From Gemmatimonadota bacterium (GTDB lineage Bacteria; Gemmatimonadota; Gemmatimonadetes; Longimicrobiales; Gaopeijiaceae): a DNA stretch of 52,806 nt. Numbering within the stretch: position 1 is the first letter of the stretch; each line of letters begins with the position of its first letter. The position numbers were made by a program, and so were the translations under genes. The stretch lies in assembly GCA_003564295.1 (NCBI GenBank), contig PXFI01000093.1, forward strand, positions 1 to 52,806, written 5' to 3'. The notes below the pieces were generated by a model, which saw only the letters and a list, made by a program, of their open reading frames with translations, had not been told where the DNA came from and ran no database searches. Positions 18,427-27,753 of the stretch are shown here, one piece after another.

Positions 18427-19087
18427 GCGCTGAACGTCTTCTCAGGCCCGACCCTGCGTCCACCCAGTGAGCACATGGGCGTTACCGATTCAAATGCCTC
18501 CCCTGCATTCCGGGACCGGCCCGGCAACTGCCAATCCCGTTCCGGGCCCGCCCGGGCTCGGCCGCCAACAACCTGGCACGTGTCTTTCGAACCGGCAAGA
18601 CTCGGGACGGATTTCCAGGAACGCCTCAGACCCGGCAGCCCGGACAGACGTCTGGGCGGAGCTGGTGGTCCCCTGGTTCCGCTGAAGGATCTGTCTGCCA
18701 CCCGCCGACCGAACTTTCTGGAGTCGGCCATCCGAAAGATAGTTGACGCCCTTATCCGCTTTCATTATCCTCCGTCGGGTTGAACGGATACTGGAGGCGA
18801 CTCACAATCGGATTCTCGGAAACCACAGCCTCAGGGCACCGGACATGGGCCAGATCGGCTCGCAACTGTGGGGCCACATCCGTGACTGCGCTCAGGTTGC
18901 AGAGCACCGAACCCTTACGTCTACGCAACTCGCTCTTACAGTGGTGTTTGCGTTCCCTGGGCCGCATCTGGTGGGCAACATTCGCCGACGCGCATCCCCC
19001 CTCATCGGCATGCGTAGCGAGTATTCCGGCTCCCCCCCAGGGATCGGGGGTCGGTGGGATTTGGGACAAAAACCAGGAGCTCCATCC
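18427..19087. other. 661-bp divergent intergenic region
   Basis: Separates the NuoE-like operon (minus) from the metal-efflux operon (plus), so it should carry promoters for both. I see no convincing gene in it. Frames open across it, including an in-frame extension of the TolC gene back to 18743, but they lack a ribosome-binding site and recognisable content. A loose pair TTATCC (18752-18757) and TTATCC (18765-18770), 13 bp apart, faintly resembles the tandem motif of the stress island, but I do not call it a site. Confidence 0.5.
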
Positions 19088-20338
19088 ATGAGAATGGCTT
19101 TGGGCCCGCTCCTGCTGAGGGCAGCAGGAGCGCTGGTATTGATGCTGTTGCCGGTAACGGGGCAGGGGTTCGCCGCTACCCAGCTACCCGACAGCGCCAC
19201 ACTGGAGGATTATCTCGCCTACGCGGAGGAACACAGTCCCGCGTTGAAGGCCGCCCTTGCCCGCTGGGAAGCTGCCGCCCAGGTGGGCCCCCAGCGCCGG
19301 AGTCTGCCGGACCCCATGGTTTCCCTCTCGGCCGCCCAGATGGAGCGCCGCACGGCCGTGGGGCTCTCCCAAATGCTCCCCCTCTTCGGCAAACGGGCTC
19401 TGGCGGGGGGGATGGCTGACGAAGAAGCGGCGGCGGCGGAGCGTCAGGTGGAGGTCGCACGCCTGACGGTCTTCGCCCGGGTGGTGGCCGCCTACTCGGA
19501 GTTCGTATTCGCTTGGCAGGCCCTTGCCAGCGTCCGGGAGAGCCTCGCCCTGGTGCGCCAGCTGGAAGAGGTGACGCTGGCCCGCTACCGGACCGGCGAA
19601 GCTCCTTATGCCGACCTGGTCCGGGCCCAGGTGGAGCGGGGGCGCCTGGAGGATGAGGTGCGAAGCTGGGAGGATCGCCTCCCGGCCGAGGGAGCACTCC
19701 TGAATGCTGCCATGGGCCGCCCGGCTGCCAGCCCCCTGCCGGAGCCGGGAGCCCTCAGTCCCCACCCCCTGAGCCTGGACGAGAGAGACATCCTGGCCGA
19801 GGTCCGTCAGACCAACCCGGAGCTGGCTTCCCTCCGTCATGAAGTGGCGGCGGCTCAACTGGGGATCGATCTGGCCAGACGGGCGTATTATCCCGACTTC
19901 TGGATCGGAATGGAGTATATGCGTTCCGGAGAAATGAACCGGGACGGGCTCGGTGCCATGGTATCCGTCACCCTGCCGGTCAGACGGGAGCGTCTCCGGG
20001 CAGGAGCGCAAGAAGCGAGTGCCCGGCATGAAGCGGCACGGGCACTGGAGCAGGAGGCCGCCAACCTCCTGGAGGCGGAGGCCCGGGGCGCCCTCTTCCG
20101 CTACAACGACGCACTGCGGAAGGCGGTACTTTACCAGGATGAGCTGGTGCCCCAGGCCCGCCAGTCCCTGGAAGCCACCGGGGCGGCCTACCGGGCCGGC
20201 GCGGCAACGTACCAGGACCTCATCGAGAGCTATCGCACGGTGCTTTCCTTCGAGCTTGTGCTGGCCCGGGCAGCAGCGGACCAACTCAGGCACCTGGCCG
20301 AGCTCGAGCTCTATGTGGGCCGGAGGCTGCGGCCCTGA
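19088..20338 (+). CDS. TolC/CusC-type outer-membrane efflux channel
   Basis: Outer-membrane component of a tripartite RND pump. The 416-residue protein starts with a signal peptide (LLLRAAGALVLMLLPVTG, cleavage near GFA) and then shows the repeated long-helix pattern of TolC-family proteins (LEDYLAYAEEHSPAL, QVEVARLTVFARVV, ARYRTGEAPYADLVRAQVE and the matching second half). The start at 19088 is chosen because AGGAG lies seven bases upstream and the signal peptide begins there; the frame is open much further back without support. It is first in an operon with the membrane-fusion protein (145-bp gap) and the RND permease. No lipobox cysteine is seen, unlike E. coli CusC. Confidence 0.88.
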   Translation: MRMALGPLLLRAAGALVLMLLPVTGQGFAATQLPDSATLEDYLAYAEEHSPALKAALARWEAAAQVGPQRRSLPDPMVSLSAAQMERRTAVGLSQMLPLFGKRALAGGMADEEAAAAERQVEVARLTVFARVVAAYSEFVFAWQALASVRESLALVRQLEEVTLARYRTGEAPYADLVRAQVERGRLEDEVRSWEDRLPAEGALLNAAMGRPAASPLPEPGALSPHPLSLDERDILAEVRQTNPELASLRHEVAAAQLGIDLARRAYYPDFWIGMEYMRSGEMNRDGLGAMVSVTLPVRRERLRAGAQEASARHEAARALEQEAANLLEAEARGALFRYNDALRKAVLYQDELVPQARQSLEATGAAYRAGAATYQDLIESYRTVLSFELVLARAAADQLRHLAELELYVGRRLRP

Positions 20339-20483
20339 GGTGAGCGGAGCGGCACCGCTCGGAAGCGGGACCGCACACCCCCGTGTCCCGGGGAGAAGGG
20401 GAAGCGGGCCGGAGCACGCCGGGAGTCCCGTCGAGGATTCGGACGAGAAGTGATGACGCACAACGCAGCGACGGAGTACCCTG

Positions 20484-22514
20484 ATGGACGATCGTAACAG
20501 AAGCGACAGAACGAGAAGGGTCTTTGGGAGCATGAACCGCCGGTGGATGAGTCTCCTGGTGGGCGGACTCGTGGTGGTCCTGGTGGTGGCGGCGTTCCTG
20601 GCGGGCCGGAGCTCCGTGTCGGGAGACCCTCTGGCCCATGACCACGACCACGCCCACGACCATGACCATGACCACGCCGGGGAGGCTGGACCTGCCGATG
20701 CGGAGCAGTGGTTCACCTGCTCCATGCACCCTCAGGTACGCACCACCGACCCCGACGAACGGTGTCCCATCTGTGGGATGGAGCTCATTCCCGTCGCAGC
20801 CGACCTGGAGGACGAAGGCGACCCCACCCTCCCCATCCTTGCGGTGAGCCCTCGCTCGGCGGCCCTCATGCAGGTGGAAACCCACCCGGTGGAGCGCCGA
20901 GAAGTGGAGCGTTCGCTCCGCCTCTACGGAAGGATCGACTACGACGAGACGCGCCTGCGGCGCATCGCCTCCTGGGTCCCCGGCCGCCTGGAGCGGCTGC
21001 ACGTGGACTTCACGGGCCAGGAGGTCCGGGCCGGGGACCCCATGGTTGTGATCTACAGTCCCGCCCTCATTGCGACCCAGGAGGAGCTCCTTCAGTCGCT
21101 GGCGGCTCAGCGCCAGCTCCCTCCCGATCCCTCTCCCGGCCTGGAAGCCGGCACCGCCTCCAGGCTGGAGGCAGCCCGAGATAAGCTGCGCCTCCTGGGG
21201 CTCAGCCCGGAGCAGATCCAGGAGATCGAGAGAGCGGGACGGGTGGAGGAGACCCTGACCCTCCCGGCTCCGGCGAACGGCGTGGTCATCGCCCGTGAAG
21301 CCACCGAGGGGTCCTACGTGGAGACGGGCCAGTCCATCTACACCCTGGCGGACCTTTCCCGGGTGTGGGTGACCCTGGAGGTCCATGAGCGGGACGCGGA
21401 GTGGGTTCGAGTGGGACAGGAAGTTGCTTTCAGCCTCCAGGCCCTGCCCGGGGAGCGCTTCCCGGGGAGGGTGGCCTTCGTCCAACCCACCGTCCATGAC
21501 GACACCCGGACGGTCCAGATTCGGGTGGATCTGCCGAACCCTGCGGGACGTCTCAAGCCGGGGATGTTCGCCACCGGTGAGCTTCGGGCTCCCATCCCCC
21601 CCTCAGCGGGGACCGCCGGGAGGGCGGCTCCCCTGGTCATCCCGGTCTCGGCCCCCCTCCTCACGGGGAAGCGGGCCCTGGTCTACGTCCAGGTCCCTGA
21701 CAGCGACCGGCCAACCTTCGAGGGTCGGGAGGTGGTTCTGGGCCCCCGGGCCGGCGATTGGTACGTGGTTCGGGAGGGCCTCCAGGAGGGGGAACTGGTG
21801 GTGACCCAGGGGAACTTCAAGATCGACAGCGAGCTCCAGATCCGAGGCCGGCCCAGCATGATGGCCCCCCATGGCGGAGGCGCGCCGGTCCATGACCATG
21901 GACCCGCCGCGCCTGCCCACGACCACGGGCCGACAGGAGACGCCCCCCCGGCGGCGGCCCCCCAGCCCCCACCGGAGACCGCCGTGGCGCAGCCTCCGGC
22001 CACCCCGGCAGATGAGCACCATCGGCCAGAGCCCTCCCTCACCCAGGTGCCCCCCCCCTTCGCCGAACAGGTGGGCGCGGTGGTGAAAGCCAACTTCGAC
22101 CTGGTGCGCTGGCTTTCGGGAGACGACCCGGAGGAGTCCAGGAAGGCTGCCGTTTCCGCCCTGGAAGCCCTGGATCAGGTGGACCCCGGCCTCCTGGAAG
22201 GCGCCGCACGGGACATCTGGGCACCCCTCCATGTCCGCATGCGAAACGGCCTCACCGCCCTGGTGGAGGAGTCGGACTTCGAGGAGATGCGAATGCACTT
22301 CGAGGGCTTCTCGGATCCCCTGATCCAGGCGGTCCGGATCTTCGGCACCGGTTCCGTGGCTCCCGTATACCGAGCCATGTGCCCCATGGTGCAGGGGCGG
22401 GAGGCCTTCTGGCTGTCGCCCCGGGATGAGATCACCAACCCCTACCACGGGTCCCGCATGTACTCCTGCGGGAGCATCGTGGAGGTGATGGTGCCGCCGC
22501 CGAACTCTTTCTAG
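20484..22514 (+). CDS. CusB-like RND periplasmic adaptor with heavy-metal-binding modules
   Basis: A 676-residue membrane-fusion protein linking the CusA-like permease to the TolC-like channel. An N-terminal anchor (residues 23-40) is followed by a His/Asp run (52-64), then the heavy-metal-binding domain with C79, M81, H82, C94, C97 and M99 (CSMHP and CPICGM). The HlyD-type lipoyl/barrel core fills about 110-440. A second His-rich, Pro/Ala-rich linker (HDHGP repeated) precedes a C-terminal DUF3347-like domain that repeats a metal-binding look (YRAMCPM, SRMYSCG). Three separate metal-binding elements in one adaptor suggest periplasmic Cu/Ag capture. GGAG before the ATG at 20484 supports this start. 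The permease gene begins nine bases after its stop. Confidence 0.92.
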   Translation: MDDRNRSDRTRRVFGSMNRRWMSLLVGGLVVVLVVAAFLAGRSSVSGDPLAHDHDHAHDHDHDHAGEAGPADAEQWFTCSMHPQVRTTDPDERCPICGMELIPVAADLEDEGDPTLPILAVSPRSAALMQVETHPVERREVERSLRLYGRIDYDETRLRRIASWVPGRLERLHVDFTGQEVRAGDPMVVIYSPALIATQEELLQSLAAQRQLPPDPSPGLEAGTASRLEAARDKLRLLGLSPEQIQEIERAGRVEETLTLPAPANGVVIAREATEGSYVETGQSIYTLADLSRVWVTLEVHERDAEWVRVGQEVAFSLQALPGERFPGRVAFVQPTVHDDTRTVQIRVDLPNPAGRLKPGMFATGELRAPIPPSAGTAGRAAPLVIPVSAPLLTGKRALVYVQVPDSDRPTFEGREVVLGPRAGDWYVVREGLQEGELVVTQGNFKIDSELQIRGRPSMMAPHGGGAPVHDHGPAAPAHDHGPTGDAPPAAAPQPPPETAVAQPPATPADEHHRPEPSLTQVPPPFAEQVGAVVKANFDLVRWLSGDDPEESRKAAVSALEALDQVDPGLLEGAARDIWAPLHVRMRNGLTALVEESDFEEMRMHFEGFSDPLIQAVRIFGTGSVAPVYRAMCPMVQGREAFWLSPRDEITNPYHGSRMYSCGSIVEVMVPPPNSF

Positions 22515-22523
22515 GCTCGCCCC

Positions 22524-25500
22524 ATGGAATCCACTGGTAACGGCCGGTTCGGCCTCGGCGGGCTCATCCACTTCTTCCTGGCCAACAAGCTGGTTACGGG
22601 GCTCCTGGTCCTCCTCCTTGTGGGGTGGGGCGTCTCCGTGGCGCCCTTCGATTGGGACCTGGAGTGGCTCCCCCGGAGACCCGTGCCGGTGGACGCCATC
22701 CCCAACCTGGGGGAGAACCAGCAGATCGTCATGACCGAGTGGCCCGGCCGCTCCCCCCAGGACGTGGAGGACCAGGTCACCTATCCCCTCACCACGGCCC
22801 TTCTGGGGGTTCCAGGGGTCCGGGAGGTCCGGAGCTCGTCGGCCTTCGGGTTTTCCATGGTCTTCCTCATCTTCGAGGAGAACGTGGAGTTCTACTGGTC
22901 CCGGGCCCGAATCATCGAGAAGCTCAACTCACTGCCACCGGACCTCCTTCCCATGGACGCCATGCCGGCCCTGGGCCCCGACGCCACCGCCCTGGGGCAG
23001 GTCTTCTGGTACACGCTGGAAGGGAGGGACCCCCGGGGCCACCCCGTAGGGGGCTGGGACCTGGACGAGCTCCGGAGCGTCCAGGACTGGTTCGTGCGCT
23101 ACGGCCTCATGGCTTCCGAGGGCGTGAGCGAGGTGGCCTCCGTCGGAGGGTATGTCCGGGAATACCAGGTTGACGTGGACCGGGACGCCATGCGGATCCA
23201 CGGCGTCACCCTGGACCAGATCCTGGACGCCGCCGCCTCCGCCAACCTGGACATGGGAGCCGGCACCACCGAGATCAACCGGGTGGAGTACGTCATCCGG
23301 GGCAGGGGGTTCATCCGGAGTCTGGAAGACCTGGAGGAGGCGGTGGTCCGGACCGCCCCCGGCTACCTTCCCATCCGCCTGGGGGACGTGGCGAACGTGT
23401 CCCTGGGGCCGGCGCCCCGCCGGGGCGCCCTCACCGTGGCCGGGGCCGAGGCGGTGGGCGGAGTAGTGGTGGTCAGGGAGGGCTTCAACCCCCTCCAGGC
23501 CATCCAGAACGTGAAGGCCCGCATAGCCGAGATCTCCCCGGGGCTCCCCGCCAAGGCCCTGGTGGACTGGAGCCGCACTGACCGAGCCCGTCTGGAGACC
23601 TTCGCCGCCGCCATGGGGTTCGACGCCTTCGCGGGGGCGGAGGTGAACCACCCGGAGTGGGTAAGCTGGCTTCGAGCCCATCCTCCGGAGGCCTGGCCCC
23701 AGGGCGTCACCCTGAGTCAGCTCGAGATCGTCCCCTTCTACGACCGCACCGGTCTAATCCACGAGACGTTGGGAACCCTCAACGACGCTCTGCTGCAGCA
23801 GATCCTCATCACCATCATCGTGGTCATCCTGATGCTGGTGAACCTCCGGGCGTCGTTCGTCATCAGCTCCATGCTCCCCCTGGCGGTCCTGGGAGCCTTC
23901 ATCGGTATGAAGCTGGCGGGGGTGGAAGCCAACGTGGTAGCCCTGGCAGGGATCGCCATCGCCATCGGCACCATCGTGGACATGGGGCTCATCATCACGG
24001 AAAACGTCATCAAGCACCTGGACGAGGCACCGCCGGAGGAAGACCGCCTCCAGGTGGTATGGCGGGGCTCCCGAGAGGTGGGCTCGGCGGTGCTCACGGC
24101 CATCTCCACCACAATCATCGGCTTCCTGCCGGTCTTCACCATGACGGGGCCCGAGGGGAAGATGTTCACCCCCCTCGCCTTCACCAAGACCTTCGTCCTC
24201 CTGGCTTCCGTGGTCCTGGCCCTGACGGTGGTTCCGTCCCTCATCCACCTCGTCACGGGTCGGAGGATGCAGGGGACGCGGCTGCGGCGGATGCTCAGGA
24301 CGAGCCTCCCTGCCCGGGTGGAGGGCCATGCTCCGGTGGCCTTCAACGTGGCAGTGGCCGTCCTCTTCGTGGCCGTCCTGGCGTCGGTGTGGGAGCCTTT
24401 GGGCCCTGCGGCGGGAGGGATCCGGAACTTCCTCTTCGCCGGAGGACTCATCGCCCTGGTCCTGGGCGCCTTTGCACTGGTACATCGCCACTACGCCGGG
24501 ATCCTGAAGTGGGCTCTGCACCACAAGGCTCTTTTCCTTTCCATCCCCGGGGCCATGGTGGTCCTGGGTCTTTTCGTGTGGCTGGGATTAGGCCGGGTCC
24601 TGGGCTTCATTCCGGCTGCCGTGGACCAGGTCGGGCTTGACGGGGACCGAATCCGCCTGAGCCGGCCGTGGGTGGCGGTGGCTCACGAGTTCCCGGGATT
24701 GGGAAGGGAGTTCATGCCGCCCCTGGACGAAGGCTCCTTCCTCTGGATGCCCACCACCATGCCTCATGCCTCCATCGGCGAAGCCCTTGAGGTGCTCCAG
24801 TACCAGGACATGGCCATCGCCTCGGTTCCCGAGGTGGAGACGGTGGTTGGGAAGATCGGCCGGGCCGAGAGCGCCCTGGACCCGGCTCCCGTCTCCATGA
24901 TCGAGACGGTCATCAACTACAAGCCCGAGTACGTCACCGACCGTTCCGGCCGCCGTGTGCTCTTCCAGTACGATCGGCGCCGGGAGGAGTTCGTTCGGGA
25001 CGAAGACGGTGAGTTGATCCCTGACCCGAGGGGCCGCCCCTACCGCCAGTGGCGGGACCACATCCGGAGCCCTCAGGACATCTGGAACGAGGTCGCGGCG
25101 GCGGCACATCTCCCGGGAACCACTTCCGCCCCCAGGCTCCAGCCCATCGAGACCCGCCTGGTCATGCTCCAGACCGGAATGCGGGCCCCCATGGGAATCA
25201 AGCTCCAGGCCCCGGACCTGGAAACCCTGGATGGCATGGCTCTGGAGCTGGAGCGGCTGGTTCGTGAGGTGCCGGCGGTCCGGCGGGAGACGGTGAACGC
25301 CGAGCGGGTCATGGGCAAGCCCTATCTGGAGATCGAAGTGGACCGGAGGGCCATCGCCCGGTACGGACTGGCCGTCACGGACGTGCAGAGGGCCATGGCC
25401 GCGTCCATCGGGGGGCTGACGGTCACCACCACGGTGGAGGGCCGGGAGCGCTACCCGGTGCGGGTGCGCTACGCCAGGGAGCAACGCTCCGAGATCGAGG

Positions 25501-26411
25501 ACCTGGAGCAGGTCCTCATTCCGGCCATGGACGGTACCCTGGTGCCCCTGGCTCAGGTGGCGGAGATCACCTACGTCCGGGGACCCGACATGATCCGGAG
25601 CGAGGACACCTTCCTCACCGCCTACGTCACCTTCAGCGGCGTGCCGAACATGGCCGAAGTCGAGGTGGTGGAGTCGGTGCAGGCCTACCTGGACTCCCGC
25701 GTCGCCTCAGGGGACCTGGTGGTACCGGCGGGAGTGAGCTGGAGGTTCTCCGGGACCTACGAGAGCCAGCTCCGGGCCGCCGCCACTCTGCGGGTGGTGC
25801 TCCCCGTGGCCCTGGCCATCATCCTCCTGATCCTCTACCTCCAGTTCCGCTCCCTCTCCACCACCCTCATGATCTTCAGCGGCATCGCTGTGGCCTGGGC
25901 CGGTGGGTTCGTCATGATCTACTTCTACGGCCAGGACTGGTTCGCCAACTTCGCCATTTTCGGCGTGAACATGAGGGAGCTCTTCCAGCTCCACGCCATC
26001 AACCTGAGCGTGGCGGTGTGGGTGGGGTTCCTGGCCCTGTTCGGCATCGCCGTGGACGACGGTGTCCTCATGGCCACCTACCTCAGGCAGCGCTTCGGCG
26101 AGACCCGGCCCAGGACAGTGCAGGAGATCCGTGACGAGACCGTCTACGCTGGGCTCAGGCGGGTCCGTCCCGCCCTCATGACCTCCGCCACCACAGTCCT
26201 GGCACTTCTTCCCGTCCTCACCTCCACCGGACGGGGGGCCGACGTCATGATCCCCATGGCCATCCCCACCGTGGGAGGCATGACCCTGGCCGTGGTCACC
26301 ATGTTCACCGTTCCTGTGTTGTGGTCCTGGTGGGAGGAGACGAAGCTCCGGGGGGCAGGAGGCGCAACGCCACCATCTGGGCCTGCCGGGCCAGATCCAC
26401 GGCGTGGGTGA
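22524..26411 (+). CDS. cusA: CusA/CzcA-type heavy-metal RND efflux permease
   Basis: A 1295-residue inner-membrane proton antiporter, longer than the usual 1040 because of extra periplasmic and loop sequence. The TM4 proton-relay segment reads AIAIGTIVDMGLIITEN. Methionines at the positions expected for the CusA copper/silver triad are present in LWMPTT, DPAPVSMIE and RLVMLQTG, which favours Cu(I)/Ag(I) over Zn/Co/Cd. The neighbouring genes supply the adaptor and channel. Its last 107 bp run antiparallel through the end of the nitrite reductase gene; the conserved permease core ends near 26340, so only the tail is affected. The gene symbol reflects family, not proven substrate. Confidence 0.93.
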   Translation: MESTGNGRFGLGGLIHFFLANKLVTGLLVLLLVGWGVSVAPFDWDLEWLPRRPVPVDAIPNLGENQQIVMTEWPGRSPQDVEDQVTYPLTTALLGVPGVREVRSSSAFGFSMVFLIFEENVEFYWSRARIIEKLNSLPPDLLPMDAMPALGPDATALGQVFWYTLEGRDPRGHPVGGWDLDELRSVQDWFVRYGLMASEGVSEVASVGGYVREYQVDVDRDAMRIHGVTLDQILDAAASANLDMGAGTTEINRVEYVIRGRGFIRSLEDLEEAVVRTAPGYLPIRLGDVANVSLGPAPRRGALTVAGAEAVGGVVVVREGFNPLQAIQNVKARIAEISPGLPAKALVDWSRTDRARLETFAAAMGFDAFAGAEVNHPEWVSWLRAHPPEAWPQGVTLSQLEIVPFYDRTGLIHETLGTLNDALLQQILITIIVVILMLVNLRASFVISSMLPLAVLGAFIGMKLAGVEANVVALAGIAIAIGTIVDMGLIITENVIKHLDEAPPEEDRLQVVWRGSREVGSAVLTAISTTIIGFLPVFTMTGPEGKMFTPLAFTKTFVLLASVVLALTVVPSLIHLVTGRRMQGTRLRRMLRTSLPARVEGHAPVAFNVAVAVLFVAVLASVWEPLGPAAGGIRNFLFAGGLIALVLGAFALVHRHYAGILKWALHHKALFLSIPGAMVVLGLFVWLGLGRVLGFIPAAVDQVGLDGDRIRLSRPWVAVAHEFPGLGREFMPPLDEGSFLWMPTTMPHASIGEALEVLQYQDMAIASVPEVETVVGKIGRAESALDPAPVSMIETVINYKPEYVTDRSGRRVLFQYDRRREEFVRDEDGELIPDPRGRPYRQWRDHIRSPQDIWNEVAAAAHLPGTTSAPRLQPIETRLVMLQTGMRAPMGIKLQAPDLETLDGMALELERLVREVPAVRRETVNAERVMGKPYLEIEVDRRAIARYGLAVTDVQRAMAASIGGLTVTTTVEGRERYPVRVRYAREQRSEIEDLEQVLIPAMDGTLVPLAQVAEITYVRGPDMIRSEDTFLTAYVTFSGVPNMAEVEVVESVQAYLDSRVASGDLVVPAGVSWRFSGTYESQLRAAATLRVVLPVALAIILLILYLQFRSLSTTLMIFSGIAVAWAGGFVMIYFYGQDWFANFAIFGVNMRELFQLHAINLSVAVWVGFLALFGIAVDDGVLMATYLRQRFGETRPRTVQEIRDETVYAGLRRVRPALMTSATTVLALLPVLTSTGRGADVMIPMAIPTVGGMTLAVVTMFTVPVLWSWWEETKLRGAGGATPPSGPAGPDPRRG

Positions 26412-27642
26412 GGACCCTGGCCGTCTCCTGGGGTGAGTGGAACCCCATGGAGTTCTCGGCGTCTATGAAATCCCATCGCGTCTGGGCCCGCCGATGGAGG
26501 GACCAGGCTTCCTCCAGAGCATCGTCGGACGCCCCGGCGGCCCGGGCCGCCACGATGGCATCGATGGCGTCGGAGATGGCCACCTCCACCAGAGTGAGCA
26601 TCTCCCTGGTCTTGATCTGGGCGCCCTCCACCCGGTCGATGAGGTCCCGCTCCGGGATCCGGTGACAGACCTGGCAGGCGTTGCTCACCTCGGTCAGGGG
26701 ACTCCGGATCCAGTGGTCGCTGATCTTGACCCCACCCTCCCGAATGTAAGGCATGTGGCAATCGGCGCAGGCCACCCCGCTGGCGTAGTGCACCGAGGTG
26801 CTGAAGAGCTCGAACTCCGGGTGCTGCATCTTGAGCATCCCGCCCCCCGTCTCCGCATGGGTCCAGTCCGTGAAGCCGTACTGCTTGTAGTGCTGCTCCA
26901 TAGAGTCCACCACCAGGCCCCGTGACCATGGGAAGGTGAGGATACGGTCTGGCCCCCTGAAGTAATACTCCACGTGGCACTGGGCGCACACGTAAGTCCG
27001 CATCTCCTGGCGGGTGGCCTTGGAAATGTCGATGCCCAGCTGTTCCAAGCCGATCAACAGGGCCGGACGGGTGATTCTGAGCTCCATGGTGGAGGGGTCG
27101 TGGCAGTCGGCGCAGGAGCTCCCGAGGTGCAGCAGGTGGCGGAGGGAGTCGTAGGGTGTCCTGTTGAAGGCTTCCCATCCCATCTCCCGGATCAGCAGGG
27201 GAGCCTCGGCGGCGTGGCAGTTGACGCAGGCCCCGGGCTGGTCGAACTCCGTGGTCCGTCGGGTCTGCTGCTGGTCGATCTGGGCATAGAAGTGCCCTCG
27301 AGCCTGGTTGTACTCTACGGCGAAGGGGTAGCCGGCCCATGCCTTCCTGCGGAAGGGGTTCGCCTCCAGCTTGTCGTAGGGTGTGCTACCCCCGAACAGG
27401 GTGCGGCCGTAGTCCAGCTCGGTCAGAACGAATCGGTCGTACTGCCGGGGGAAGTTACGCCTCCACACCTCCGGATCCAGCTCGTCCTCCGGGATCTCCA
27501 GGACCAGGCTCGGGGACATGAGCCCTTCCATCTTCCGCTCCTGGATGTTGGTGAGGAGCAATCCGATCCCCACACCTGTCAGCAGGAAGATCACGGTGAC
27601 CAGGACCCATAGTCCCGTCTTGCCCATCCGTTCCGTGCTCAT
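26305..27642 (-). CDS. nrfA: Ammonia-forming cytochrome c nitrite reductase NrfA
   Basis: Pentahaem periplasmic enzyme reducing nitrite to ammonium with six electrons. An N-terminal hydrophobic segment (11-31) exports or anchors it. Five haem motifs are present: C139-C142-H143, C177-C180-H181, C219-C222-H223, C292-C295-H296 and C323-C326-H327. Catalytic residues align with the E. coli enzyme: R129, the tyrosine in VEYYF (226-227) and H274 in MLKMQHPE, with K271 and Q273 at the calcium site. The active-site haem has CxxCH instead of the classical CxxCK, as in a known subgroup. GAGGAA precedes the ATG. The quinol-oxidising partner NrfH is encoded just upstream. The final residues overlap the CusA-like gene. 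Confidence 0.95.
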   Translation of the reverse strand: MSTERMGKTGLWVLVTVIFLLTGVGIGLLLTNIQERKMEGLMSPSLVLEIPEDELDPEVWRRNFPRQYDRFVLTELDYGRTLFGGSTPYDKLEANPFRRKAWAGYPFAVEYNQARGHFYAQIDQQQTRRTTEFDQPGACVNCHAAEAPLLIREMGWEAFNRTPYDSLRHLLHLGSSCADCHDPSTMELRITRPALLIGLEQLGIDISKATRQEMRTYVCAQCHVEYYFRGPDRILTFPWSRGLVVDSMEQHYKQYGFTDWTHAETGGGMLKMQHPEFELFSTSVHYASGVACADCHMPYIREGGVKISDHWIRSPLTEVSNACQVCHRIPERDLIDRVEGAQIKTREMLTLVEVAISDAIDAIVAARAAGASDDALEEAWSLHRRAQTRWDFIDAENSMGFHSPQETARVLTHAVDLARQAQMVALRLLPPGASSPPTRTTTQER

Positions 27643-27753
27643 TCGCCGGTTCCTCGTTCTGACGATTTCGTGATGGTCAACCCCGGGCCACGACCTCCCG
27701 GCGCCGGACCTCCCACTCTCACGACCTTGTCTATTCTCACTCCTGCTACATGG

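Noticed and set aside
17251-18783. 510-codon plus-strand frame across the NuoE-like and NuoF-GltD genes
   Set aside because: Antisense shadow of genes with unmistakable cluster and flavin motifs.
18743-19087. N-terminal extension of the TolC-like protein
   Set aside because: No ribosome-binding site, and the signal peptide and AGGAG support the start at 19088.
20636-20680. Repetitive CATGACCACGAC-type DNA suggesting a repeat or CRISPR-like array
   Set aside because: It encodes the His/Asp run of the CusB-like adaptor; there are no spacers.
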